Part shown: piece after piece, positions 28,098 through 37,028 of the stretch
Position numbering within the stretch: position 1 is the stretch's first letter
How the letters are laid out: each line of letters begins with the position of its first letter
Assembly: GCA_002707155.1 (NCBI GenBank)
Contig: PAME01000012.1
Span: forward strand, 1-61,546
Length of the DNA stretch: 61,546 nucleotides
From: Crocinitomicaceae bacterium
GTDB taxonomy: Bacteria > Bacteroidota > Bacteroidia > Flavobacteriales_G > Salibacteraceae
Direction of reading: 5' to 3'
The notes under the pieces: model-generated
What the model was told of the DNA's origin: nothing
Databases searched by the model: none
Seen by the model: the letters and a program-made list of their open reading frames with translations, nothing else
Made by a program: the position numbers and the translations under genes

Positions 28098-29121
28098 AGT
28101 TTCTCCGTTTTTATCGGAGATAAAGGACTTTAGTTTTGAAGGAATTAGCGAAGCTCAACTTATCGTTTATAATGCTGATGAGTTTATGCAAGACGAGCAA
28201 TTTGATGAAAATAAACTGAAGCCATTTGATTTGCCAAAAAGTGTGCATTGGGTTAATCTTCATAACATTAAGGATTTAGGTTTAATTGAAAAGGTTGGTA
28301 GCCATTTTCATTTGGAAACCATTACATTGGATAAAATTATCGACCTTACTCAACGGCCAAAAATGGAAGAGTTTGAGGATTACATGTACATGTCCTTAAA
28401 AACTTTGTGGGTGAATAATGAGGATGATATTGAAACAGAGCAAATTAGTTTTGTTTTGGGAAGAGGTTTTTTGTTGTCTTTTCAAGAAAAAGATGCTGAT
28501 TTATTTGATGAGGTTAGAAAGCGCCTGCGAAGCAATAAAGGAATTGTGCGCTCCAAGAGAAGCGGGTACCTGCTTTATTTGTTATTAGATTCAATTGTAG
28601 ACAACTACATTCAAGCTATTGACTTTCTTGATGATCAAATAGAAAAAGTTAGTAAAGATGTAATTCAGGATAAACAAGATGATGCACTAATTGAGATTGA
28701 AGGCTTAAAAACGGAATTGATTACTGTAAAAAGAAATCTAGCACCACTAAGAGATGTAGTTACGTCGCTTCATAATGGGGACTCGGGTATTTTACTTAGC
28801 GATACCGTCCGATTCATTGGTGGCATTAAAGATCAAATTATTTCAATATTAGAAGAAGTAGAATCTCACCGACAAATATTAGAAGGGTTAACCAATATTC
28901 ACCTGACGAATTTAAATAACAGAATGAATGAGGTGATGAAAGTACTTACCGTCATCTCTAGTTTTTTTATTCCATTAACCTTCTTGGCTGGAATTTATGG
29001 GATGAACTTTGAGTACATGCCTGAATTGGGCTGGAAGTATAGTTATTTTACTCTTTTGGGAGTGATGGTTATAGTTCCAATAGGCATGGTTATGTATTTC
29101 CGAAGTAGAAAATGGTTTTAG
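28063..29121 (+). CDS. corA: CorA-type magnesium/cobalt transporter
   Basis: A 352-residue protein: a large cytosolic alpha/beta and helical domain, then two C-terminal transmembrane helices. The selectivity motif GMN is in YGMNFEYMPEL after helix 1, as in all CorA proteins. Starts are possible at ATG 28063 or ATG 28072; both overlap the mscS gene (35 or 26 bases), so translation is likely coupled. Grouping with mscS suggests an ion and osmotic homeostasis unit. Confidence 0.93.
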   Translation: MTSMAQARKKHKVSPFLSEIKDFSFEGISEAQLIVYNADEFMQDEQFDENKLKPFDLPKSVHWVNLHNIKDLGLIEKVGSHFHLETITLDKIIDLTQRPKMEEFEDYMYMSLKTLWVNNEDDIETEQISFVLGRGFLLSFQEKDADLFDEVRKRLRSNKGIVRSKRSGYLLYLLLDSIVDNYIQAIDFLDDQIEKVSKDVIQDKQDDALIEIEGLKTELITVKRNLAPLRDVVTSLHNGDSGILLSDTVRFIGGIKDQIISILEEVESHRQILEGLTNIHLTNLNNRMNEVMKVLTVISSFFIPLTFLAGIYGMNFEYMPELGWKYSYFTLLGVMVIVPIGMVMYFRSRKWF

Positions 29122-29135
29122 ACCCATCCTGAAAA

Positions 29136-31289
29136 TTGACTAATATATTGACAAATTCTGTTTATGTTGTAATTGGCTGTAGCCTTATATTGGCCTGTAA
29201 TTCGCATGAAACTAAACAAACGAAGTTGAATATGAAAATGGTAAAAGATATTGATGCTCCAGTAGCTAAGAAAATTGCTAAAGAACTCACAGTCCATGGA
29301 GATACACGTATCGATAATTATTTCTGGTTGAATCAAAGAAAAGATCAAGAAGTTATTGACTATCTAAAAGCCGAAAACGCATATACAGAAAAAGTCATGG
29401 AGCCGTTGAAAGGGTTTCGTGAATCTTTGTTCGAAGAAATGAAAGGCCGAGTAAAGGAAACGGACATGAGTGTACCGTATAAAAAAGACGGTTGGTTTTA
29501 TTATTTGCGTCAAGAAGAGGGAAAGGAATATCCAATTTATTGCAGAAAAGAAGGAAGTTTAGAAGCTATAGAGGATGTCATTATGGATGTTAATGTTATG
29601 GCTGAAGGTCATGAATATTATAATGCAAACGGATTGTCCTTGAGTCCAGATAAGAAAACCTTAGCTTATGGAGAAGATATCGTTAGCCGTAGGATTTACA
29701 CCATTAAATTTAAGAATATGGAAACGGGAGAAACACTTCCGTATACAATTGAAAATACCACTGGTGGCTCGGTTTGGGCAGAGGATAACAAAACCATTTT
29801 TTTTACAAAAAAAGACGAGACATTAAGGGCTTTTCAAGTATGGAAGTATGAGCTGGGAAAAGAAACTAACACAGCGGAATTGGTCTTTGAAGAGCAAGAT
29901 GAAACGTTCAATTGCTTTGTATATAAATCAAAATCAGACAAATATATTTTTATAGGATCATCGAGTACATTGTCTTCTGAATATCGATTTATAGCTGCAG
30001 ATAATCCCAATGCTGAATTTAAAATAATTCATGTAAGGGAAGCAGATTTTGAATACGGAATCGGACACATAGGAGACAAATTCTACGTTCATACTAACTG
30101 GAATGCTAAGAACTTTCGACTTATGGAAACCCCTGTCGAAAATCCGGGAAAAGAAAACTGGAAAGAAGTGATTCCGGCACGACCAGGAATTCTTTTAGAG
30201 GATATCGAAATGTTTGACGACTACTTGGTTTTAGAAGAGCGAATTGCTGGTATTGTTAACCTAAGGGTGATTAACCAGAAAAATAATACTGAGCATTATA
30301 TTGATTTTGGCGAAGATGCATACGCTGCCTATGCTTCAAGTAACTATGAATTCGAAAGTAATATCTTGAGAATTGGCTATTCATCTATGAGCACTCCCGG
30401 AAGTGTTTACGATTATAATATGGATGCCAAAGAGTTTACCTTGTTGAAGGAGCAAGAGGTTGTTGGTGATTTTGACAAAGCAAATTATCGCTCCGAAAGA
30501 ATGATGATTCCTACAAGAGATGGGGTAAAAGTTCCGATGTCAATAGTTTACCATAAGGACACTAAAAAGAATGGAACAGCACCTTTGTTGCTTTATGCTT
30601 ATGGAAGTTATGGACACAGTATTGATCCTTATTTCTCTACAACACGTCTGAGTTTATTGGATAGAGGCTTTATTTATGTTATTGCTCATGTTAGAGGTTC
30701 TGAAACCCTTGGTAGACCTTGGTATGAGGATGGGAAAATGCTAAAAAAGAAAAACACATTCAACGATTTTATCGATTGTGGAAAATGGTTGGTCAATAAT
30801 AAATATGCGGACCCTCAGAATTTATTTGCGATGGGTGGAAGCGCAGGTGGCTTGCTTATGGGAGCCGTAATAAATATGGAGCCAAATTTATGGAAAGGTA
30901 TTGTCGCTCAGGTGCCGTTTGTTGATGTGGTTACAACAATGTTAGATGAATCAATTCCGCTTACAACAGGGGAGTTTGACGAATGGGGAAACCCTAAAGA
31001 AAAGGAGTATTACGATTACATAAAATCTTATTCACCATATGATAACGTTGGGGCTAAAGACTACCCAAACATATTAGTTACTACTGGATTACATGACTCT
31101 CAAGTACAATATTGGGAACCGGCAAAATGGGTGGCTAAACTGCGGGACCTCAAAACTGCTGACAAGTTATTGTTACTTCAAACTGAAATGGAATTTGGGC
31201 ATAGTGGAGCAAGTGGAAGGTTTGAGTCCTTGAAAGAAGTTGCTCAGGAATATGCTTTTATATTGGATTTGGCAGGTAAGTCAGATTGA
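29136..31289 (+). CDS. Prolyl oligopeptidase / oligopeptidase B-like S9A peptidase, predicted lipoprotein
   Basis: A 717-residue S9A serine peptidase. The beta-propeller (about 110-430) is followed by the alpha/beta hydrolase domain with nucleophile GGSAGG, VTGLHDSQVQYWEP around the catalytic Asp and FGHSGASGRF around the His. DNYFWL and REETxGxP-like elements fit oligopeptidase B. An N-terminal lipobox (LILAC) predicts an envelope lipoprotein that degrades short peptides. No ATG occurs before the lipobox: translation must start at TTG 29136 or TTG 29148, since a TGA lies just upstream. A later ATG would lose the lipoprotein signal. Confidence 0.92.
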   Translation: MTNILTNSVYVVIGCSLILACNSHETKQTKLNMKMVKDIDAPVAKKIAKELTVHGDTRIDNYFWLNQRKDQEVIDYLKAENAYTEKVMEPLKGFRESLFEEMKGRVKETDMSVPYKKDGWFYYLRQEEGKEYPIYCRKEGSLEAIEDVIMDVNVMAEGHEYYNANGLSLSPDKKTLAYGEDIVSRRIYTIKFKNMETGETLPYTIENTTGGSVWAEDNKTIFFTKKDETLRAFQVWKYELGKETNTAELVFEEQDETFNCFVYKSKSDKYIFIGSSSTLSSEYRFIAADNPNAEFKIIHVREADFEYGIGHIGDKFYVHTNWNAKNFRLMETPVENPGKENWKEVIPARPGILLEDIEMFDDYLVLEERIAGIVNLRVINQKNNTEHYIDFGEDAYAAYASSNYEFESNILRIGYSSMSTPGSVYDYNMDAKEFTLLKEQEVVGDFDKANYRSERMMIPTRDGVKVPMSIVYHKDTKKNGTAPLLLYAYGSYGHSIDPYFSTTRLSLLDRGFIYVIAHVRGSETLGRPWYEDGKMLKKKNTFNDFIDCGKWLVNNKYADPQNLFAMGGSAGGLLMGAVINMEPNLWKGIVAQVPFVDVVTTMLDESIPLTTGEFDEWGNPKEKEYYDYIKSYSPYDNVGAKDYPNILVTTGLHDSQVQYWEPAKWVAKLRDLKTADKLLLLQTEMEFGHSGASGRFESLKEVAQEYAFILDLAGKSD

Positions 31290-31321
31290 ATTTAAACGAA
31301 TGGATGTGAACGGAACAAAAT

Positions 31322-31353
31322 AAAAAAGGCTCTTCATTAGAAGAGCCTTTTTT
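31322..31353 (+). terminator. Intrinsic terminator after the S9A peptidase gene
   Basis: Perfect 13-base arms (31322-31334 and 31341-31353) with a 6-base loop, ending in six T residues. The symmetric A and T tracts mean it can also serve the convergent repeat-protein gene. Confidence 0.92.
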
Positions 31354-31403
31354 GGATAAACAGCTTGAATACTATTTGATATTTAATCAAAATCCCTTGT
31401 GGT

Positions 31404-34235
31404 TCATTTACTTTTTTCCATTTCTAAGACCTCTTCCTTTGATTTAGATTTAGTTTTTGGGTGCACACTTCTTGATTTATCAAGACCATATACCTCCGGG
31501 TGCAAGTAACTACCTTTATCACGAGGAGATTTTTCTTCCTCTGCGATAACTCTATTCTGTTTTGCATAAGGATCATTTCTTATGCCAGTTACTTGCCAGC
31601 TTACTTTAACATTTGGTTTGTCTGTTTGAATAATAAATTTATCTCCTTTCACCTCTTCTTTCACAATACATTGGGCAAACTTTCCAATTGGGGTTAACTG
31701 ATACCTAAAGTCTTTGTTAGAAGCTTCAATATATTGTGGTAATTCAATTATAGCAATTCCATTTGCATCAGTTGTCGCATTACCATTATAAACGTTCATC
31801 ATATCAGGGCTTTCCACAAAGCTGTGCACCAAATACTTGTTTTCAGGATCTAACGGGTGATCAATTTTAAATGTACCCGACCCCTTAGATATAGCTCCAG
31901 AAATATCAAGGTCACCTGTAATGGTTACATCCCCTTCAAAAAATCCCGCAAGGCTATTGGTGCCTGAAGCTTTTGACCATACGCCATAGTTTACATCTGC
32001 TGGGGTTATAGTTGCATCTACAAAAACACCAATATTGGTATCAGCAGAAGAAACCCAATTGTATGATCCGTAATTCCTTGTTCCCGCCGCACCAGCTAAG
32101 AACCAGTATGAAAAATTAGCTGTACCGTAATTATTTGTACCGTTAGCCTGTGTAAGATTAAGTACGCCGTAATTTGAGACGCTATGTCCTCTTACATCAG
32201 TTACTAAACCAGCGTTATGTCCTGAACCTCCAATGGAGCCTCGTGCTGTTGCAAATACACCTTGGTTATTAACTGCTACATTGGACTCTGAAAAACCAGA
32301 TAAGCCTCTACTGCTTCCTGTTGTTGATTTACCAGCTGAATAACCAGAAACACCAACACTCTCATTACCTGCTCCGTATGCTTCACCATGAATTCCAAAA
32401 TGACCACCACTTCCTGATACACCCGCTGCAGAGCCTGCTCTACCCTGAATACCGTATTGTCTGTTGTTATTGCCAGTTGTGGTAGGAGTATTGCCAAAAA
32501 TCGCCGTATTTTCACCTGTTCCATTTGCAGTTCCTCTTATAGCGTTGTTTGTTGTTCCAGAGGAAACATCGAGTTTAATAACGGGAGCTAGGACTCCAAT
32601 GCCAACATTTCCGGTCATAAAGTTTATTGCTGTTCCATTTGTTTGCCATTTAATATCTGAACGTATAGCTGAAGCAGTATCTGATAATGCAGAATGAATG
32701 ACATTGCTATCTGAAACTGCCTTTGAAATTGAACCATTCAAACGAATACTGTCATTCACAATTCGCGTATCAACGTCAGACTCTAATCCATTTAGTCTTA
32801 CACTATCGTTCGTAATTCGAGTGTCGAAACCAGCTTGATTTGTGGCAACACCATTCAAACGAATACTGTCATTCACAATCCGCGTATCAACGTCAGATTC
32901 TAATCCGTTCAGTCTTACACTATCGTTGGTAATTCGAGTATCGAAACCAGCTTGATTTGTCGCAACACCGTTCAAACGAATACTGTCATTCACAATCCGC
33001 GTATCAACGTCAGATTCTAACCCGTTCAGTCTTACACTATCGTTCGTAATTCGAGTATCAAATCCAGCTTGATTTGTGGCAACACCATTCAATCGAATAC
33101 TATCGTTTACAATACGTGTGTCAACGTCAGATTCTAATCCATTCAGTCTCACACTATCATTCGTAATTCTGGAGTCAAATCCTGTAACAGAACTATTAAC
33201 GCCATTTAATCGAAGACTGTCATTTATAATCCTTGCTTTAAGGCCTGCGACAGCACCTGTTTGATTGTAGGCTGAAATGTCAAGTTTGTTAATGCTATTT
33301 GGTTCGGTAATAACAATTGAATCATTAGAAATAATAATTGTTTGAATTAATTCATTTGTAGAGTCATTATCATTATTTACGCTACCTGAAGTTGCAGGAA
33401 GTTTAACAAATCCACCTCTGGCCAAATAAATGGTGTCATTTGAAATAGTTAGGGCTTGAATTTCATTCGTTGAATCATTATCGTTGTTTATTCCTCCACC
33501 TGGAGGTAAAATAGCGAACCCACCTTTACTTAGGAATACGGTGTCGTTAGATATAGAAACCGTTTGAATTTCATTGGTTGAGTCGTTATCATTATTAATT
33601 CCGCCACCTGGAGGTAAAATCGCAAAACCACCTCTACTAAGAAAAACAGTGTCATTAGAAATAGAGACCGTTTGAATTTCATTGGTAGAGTCATTATCGT
33701 TATTTATTCCGCTACTGCCAGGAGGAAGCACCACAAAACCACCTCTACTAAGAAAAACAGTATCATTAGAAATAGAGACCGTTTGAATTTCATTAGTGCT
33801 GTCAGCGTCATTGTCTGACCCTCCGCTAGAACCATTCCCAGAACTTAGCGCATACAACGCGTAAGGCACTGACATTAGCTGTGACGTACTGAGGATGTTG
33901 AAATTTGTTCCTCCTGCAGGGTCAATTTCCACTTGCAAAAGGTGATCATTACCACCCCAATTTATCGAAGCCATTGAACCAGCAGATATAATACCGTTTC
34001 CAATTGCTAAAGAAATTAAACCATACTTATTTGTTGTTCCGGCTTGTGTTTCTTGGTATTTTATGAGGCCTGTAGTTGAGCCTTCAAAAATCGTCATTCT
34101 AAAATTTACCGATTGATTTTTAATAACCGTACCGTCAGCATTTCGAACGACTGCTTGATAATTGAATTTTTGGGGAGACTGCGCCAAAAGTGAGATAGAC
34201 ACCACCACAAATAAAAGAGTAATTAAATTTTTCAT
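31404..34235 (-). CDS. Large secreted repeat protein (fibre-like surface protein)
   Basis: A 943-residue exported protein with a signal peptide of about 19 residues (ending LLAQ). An N-terminal domain common in flavobacterial surface proteins follows (FNYQAVVRNADGTVIKNQSV, about 22-135). Then come about five ~36-residue units (NNDNDSTNEIQTVSISNDTV type) and four 39-residue units containing RITNDSVRLNG and RIVNDSIRLNG heptad-like stretches, probably a beta or coiled fibrous stalk. A head region with VGIGVLAPVIKLDVSSG, many Gly/Asn and ITGDLDISGAISKGSG resembles tail-fibre-like domains. The C-terminus is charged, without a clear T9SS domain. It lies 18 bases after the T9SS-domain gene at 34254-34739 and is probably co-expressed. 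Confidence 0.8.
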   Translation of the reverse strand: MKNLITLLFVVVSISLLAQSPQKFNYQAVVRNADGTVIKNQSVNFRMTIFEGSTTGLIKYQETQAGTTNKYGLISLAIGNGIISAGSMASINWGGNDHLLQVEIDPAGGTNFNILSTSQLMSVPYALYALSSGNGSSGGSDNDADSTNEIQTVSISNDTVFLSRGGFVVLPPGSSGINNDNDSTNEIQTVSISNDTVFLSRGGFAILPPGGGINNDNDSTNEIQTVSISNDTVFLSKGGFAILPPGGGINNDNDSTNEIQALTISNDTIYLARGGFVKLPATSGSVNNDNDSTNELIQTIIISNDSIVITEPNSINKLDISAYNQTGAVAGLKARIINDSLRLNGVNSSVTGFDSRITNDSVRLNGLESDVDTRIVNDSIRLNGVATNQAGFDTRITNDSVRLNGLESDVDTRIVNDSIRLNGVATNQAGFDTRITNDSVRLNGLESDVDTRIVNDSIRLNGVATNQAGFDTRITNDSVRLNGLESDVDTRIVNDSIRLNGSISKAVSDSNVIHSALSDTASAIRSDIKWQTNGTAINFMTGNVGIGVLAPVIKLDVSSGTTNNAIRGTANGTGENTAIFGNTPTTTGNNNRQYGIQGRAGSAAGVSGSGGHFGIHGEAYGAGNESVGVSGYSAGKSTTGSSRGLSGFSESNVAVNNQGVFATARGSIGGSGHNAGLVTDVRGHSVSNYGVLNLTQANGTNNYGTANFSYWFLAGAAGTRNYGSYNWVSSADTNIGVFVDATITPADVNYGVWSKASGTNSLAGFFEGDVTITGDLDISGAISKGSGTFKIDHPLDPENKYLVHSFVESPDMMNVYNGNATTDANGIAIIELPQYIEASNKDFRYQLTPIGKFAQCIVKEEVKGDKFIIQTDKPNVKVSWQVTGIRNDPYAKQNRVIAEEEKSPRDKGSYLHPEVYGLDKSRSVHPKTKSKSKEEVLEMEKSK
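32734..33201 (-). repeat. Four tandem 117-bp repeats inside the surface-protein gene
   Basis: Copies begin near 32734, 32851, 32968 and 33085, an exact 117-bp period that keeps the reading frame. Each encodes 39 residues made of two half-units (RITNDSVRLNG and RIVNDSIRLNG). Neighbouring copies differ by only a few bases, pointing to recent duplication or conversion; the copy nearest 33085 is the most diverged. Confidence 0.9.
33316..33831 (-). repeat. About five tandem ~108-bp repeats inside the surface-protein gene
   Basis: The TTTGAATT landmark (or a close variant) recurs at about 33340, 33454, 33562, 33670 and 33781, giving spacings of 114, 108, 108 and 111 bp, all multiples of three. Units encode DNDSTNEIQTVSISNDTVFL-type segments followed by GGFAILPPGGG. 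The outer copy near 33340 is the most diverged. Confidence 0.88.
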
Positions 34236-34253
34236 AAATCGTGCTTAAGGATA

Positions 34254-34739
34254 TTAATGTGTTTTTATCAGCTTTAATTTGTTGTAATAGCTTCCGTTTT
34301 CATTGAGAACTTCAACAAAATAAGTAGCAGGCATTAGTTCGTTTATATTAACAGTGTGCTTGGGTCCACTGAATGATTCTTCTCGAATTAATTGACCGTT
34401 AATTGCCGTAATTCTAACATAAAAAATTGACTCATAAGACCCTTCAACCACTAAATTAAATTCTTGAGTAGCAGGGTTGGGAAACAAGTTAAGGAATATG
34501 TTACTTGAATTTACTTCTTCTACAGAGACAATAATAAAGATAGGTTGCACATAACCTTGCGTGTAATCAGTTGTCCCAACCGTTCCGGTTTCAATAACGG
34601 CTTCACCTAGGCTCCAAGTTACTTGACTGTTCAAAGTACTGTCTGTACCACCAGAGGTGCCAACCACCTCTTGCCCAAACAGTGAGTTGGGAACAATAGC
34701 GATTAAAAAACTAAAAACTAACACTCTGAAGGAGTTCAT
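34254..34739 (-). CDS. Small secreted protein with T9SS sorting domain
   Basis: A 161-residue protein: signal peptide ending SLFGQ (about 23 residues), a short conserved segment typical of Bacteroidota pairs (GGTDSTLNSQVTWSLGEAVIETG, YTQGYVQPIF), then a type A T9SS sorting domain from LFPNPATQEFNLVVEG to the end. The frame is open for 53 more codons upstream, but ATG 34739 gives a proper signal peptide and the upstream part is not protein-like. It is followed by the large repeat protein and may help anchor it (inference). Confidence 0.83.
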   Translation of the reverse strand: MNSFRVLVFSFLIAIVPNSLFGQEVVGTSGGTDSTLNSQVTWSLGEAVIETGTVGTTDYTQGYVQPIFIIVSVEEVNSSNIFLNLFPNPATQEFNLVVEGSYESIFYVRITAINGQLIREESFSGPKHTVNINELMPATYFVEVLNENGSYYNKLKLIKTH

Positions 34740-34911
34740 ATTACACCATTTTAATTTTGTGCAAAATAAAGACAAAAATGATTGTTTCGCCCCTTTTATA
34801 TGTGGTTTTATAGGCAGTTTATCGAGTAAAAATGCGTATACAATTAAGTGAAATACCGTAGCTATTGAAGTCTCAAGATTACTACGTTTGAGGTACACAA
34901 AAATCTAGATC

Positions 34912-36234
34912 ATGATCAGAAAAAAACTTCTTTATTACTCATCATATTAACTTTAAATATCGCTGGAATTGCTCAACGAATCGACACTAATTGGGTAAAA
35001 CAATTTGATAGAGTAAGTACGTATCGAAATGCTTTGATTACAACTATAGATTCGAATAAGTACTTTACAATTTATGGTGATAAGTACTATGAAATTAATA
35101 ACGCAGGAGATTCTGTTAAGGCAGGAGCGGCAGCTTATAATATTGGGTTTCCTAGTGCTATAGCTTCTAATTCAAGTGGAATATTCGTAGGAGGAGCCAA
35201 AGGCAGAAAACCTGGTTTAGCAAAATTAGATATGAATTACGATACCCTATGGACGAAATCAGTTTATGAAACAACTTCATCTAGGGGAGTAGCGTCTATT
35301 TTATTAGATGGGAATGATATTTATGTTGGAGGATCTGTAAATTCGAGAGAACCTTTTGTATCTAAACTGGATCAAAATGGTGATACAGTCTGGACTATGA
35401 CTGTTCCTCAGTCTTCTTTTTCAAACTTCAGTTCGATTATAAAACTCAAGGATGGGAATTTCTTAGCTTCAGGCAATTACGATGATTACCCTTTGGCTGT
35501 AAAATTTGATGCCAACGGAGATACAATTTGGACATATTCTAACTTCTTATTTATCAGTTTTTCATTGAGTTCAGCTTTTGAGAAGCCAAACGGGGAAATT
35601 GTGCTTGTTCCAGAACGAAAATTTGTAACTCTTGCTGCAAATGGTAAAGAGAAAAGTGTGGTTGACTTAACCAGTTCATTTTTAGATTTAGTAATTGAGA
35701 AGGACACGGTTTATTTGACAGGGGTAAAAGATAATATGCCTTATAGAGTCTAGGTCATTGAATTTGGATAGTATTAGTTCTATAAGGTTGACTGAAAATA
35801 TATCTGCAGTGAATGGTGGTGGAGTTTTTAATTCTGCAACTGCTTGTATTGGTGGTGGTTTTATTGCCGCAGGAAGAGCCAGGGACTCTGTAAATATTTC
35901 TGCCAATACTTGGAATGTGAAATTAGCGAAATTTAATGGAGGTACATTCGTGACTACTCCAGTTGACACAAACAAACCGGTGGATACGACAAATATTGTT
36001 GAGTTCAATAAAACAAACACGTAAACTGTATATCCTAATCCAGCTAGTAACTTCATCACTATAGATGTGAACGGAATCCAAGAGTTACACATTTTTAGTG
36101 CAACTGGCCAAGAAATAAAGGTTGATGTAAACGCGTCACAAGTTGATGTTTCAGACTTTGAAAATGGGCTTTATTACATAGTGGCAGTAGCAGATAATGC
36201 AACTTATCGAGAAACTTTTCTGGTAGCTCATTAA
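34912..36234 (+). pseudogene. Decayed T9SS-exported beta-propeller-like gene
   Basis: Three open segments reconstruct one secreted protein. The ATG at 34912 is followed by seven A residues; one more A would join it to a perfect signal peptide (TSLLLIILTLNIAGIAQ). The next segment (to 35753) has repeated units AKLDMNYDTLW, SKLDQNGDTVW and VKFDANGDTIW, typical of delta-60 or propeller-like surface proteins. It ends at TAG 35751-35753, where the frame moves by one, and continues at 35758-36024 (FIAAGRARDSV). A TAA at 36022-36024 then cuts off an intact T9SS domain in the same frame (VYPNPASNFITI, to TAA 36232). At least three independent lesions make this a genuine pseudogene. Confidence 0.88.
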
Positions 36235-36309
36235 ATTCTGTAAAACAACTGCCTTTGTCTAGGAGCAATAGTAGCAATTTCTTAGCTTCGCTTTTCAATA
36301 AAATCTATC

Positions 36310-37026
36310 ATGGGAAGAGCATTTGAATTTAGAAAAGCAAGAAAGATGAAACGTTGGTCGGCGATGTCGAAAGCGTTTACTCGAATAGGTAAAGAGATTA
36401 CGCTTGCCGCGAAAGAAGGTGGGCCTAACCCCGATAGTAATTTGCGTTTGCGCATGGCAATTCAAAATGCCAAAGCAGCAAACATGCCTAAGGACAATGT
36501 AGAGCGTGCGATTAAGAAAGCCACCGATAAGGATATGGCGGACTTTAAAGAAATGGTTTACGAAGGTTATGGAGCGAATGGAATTGCTGTATTGATAGAA
36601 ACGGCAACCGATAACACAACTAGAACCGTTGCAAATGTTAGAAGTTATTTCAATAAATGCAATGGAAGTCTTGGCACAAGCGGAAGTGTCGAATTTATGT
36701 TCGAACACAAATGTTTCTTTAAGATAAATCCTGAAGGTTTGGATGTCGATGAATTGGAATTGGAACTTATCGATTATGGCGTTGACGAAATTGAAGGTGA
36801 CGATGAGGATTTAATGGTAATGGGACCTTTTACTGAATTCGGGAATATTCAAAAAGGACTAGATGAGAAGAAGATCGAAGTCATTGAGTCGGGGACAGAG
36901 CGTATTCCTCATGATACCAAAACGTTGGACGAAGAAGAACGAAAGGATGTTGATAAGCTATTGGAAAAAATTGAAGAGGATGATGACGTAATAAACGTTT
37001 ATCATACCATGTCCGAGGAAGACTAA
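36310..37026 (+). CDS. YebC/PmpR family DNA-binding or translation-related protein
   Basis: A 238-residue YebC/TACO1 protein. Signatures include KWSAM-like KRWSAMSKAFTRIGKEI, GPNPDSNLRLRMAIQNAKAANMPKDN and YEGYGANGIAVLIE. Family members act as transcriptional regulators or, per later work, help ribosomes at proline stretches. The C-terminal tail is acidic (EEDDDVINVYHTMSEED), as usual in Bacteroidota. It ends 2 bases before the convergent korB gene. Confidence 0.93.
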   Translation: MGRAFEFRKARKMKRWSAMSKAFTRIGKEITLAAKEGGPNPDSNLRLRMAIQNAKAANMPKDNVERAIKKATDKDMADFKEMVYEGYGANGIAVLIETATDNTTRTVANVRSYFNKCNGSLGTSGSVEFMFEHKCFFKINPEGLDVDELELELIDYGVDEIEGDDEDLMVMGPFTEFGNIQKGLDEKKIEVIESGTERIPHDTKTLDEEERKDVDKLLEKIEEDDDVINVYHTMSEED

Positions 37027-37028
37027 AT

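Noticed and set aside
32734..33831. Possible CRISPR or other non-coding repeat array
   Set aside because: Periods of 117 and 108-114 bp are multiples of three, lie within one long reading frame and encode related peptides; there are no unique spacers.
35688..36092. 134-codon minus-strand frame over the T9SS pseudogene
   Set aside because: Antisense to a recognisable decayed coding sequence, with no signal or family resemblance.
36295..36708. 137-codon minus-strand frame opposite yebC
   Set aside because: Antisense shadow of a conserved gene; no independent protein character.
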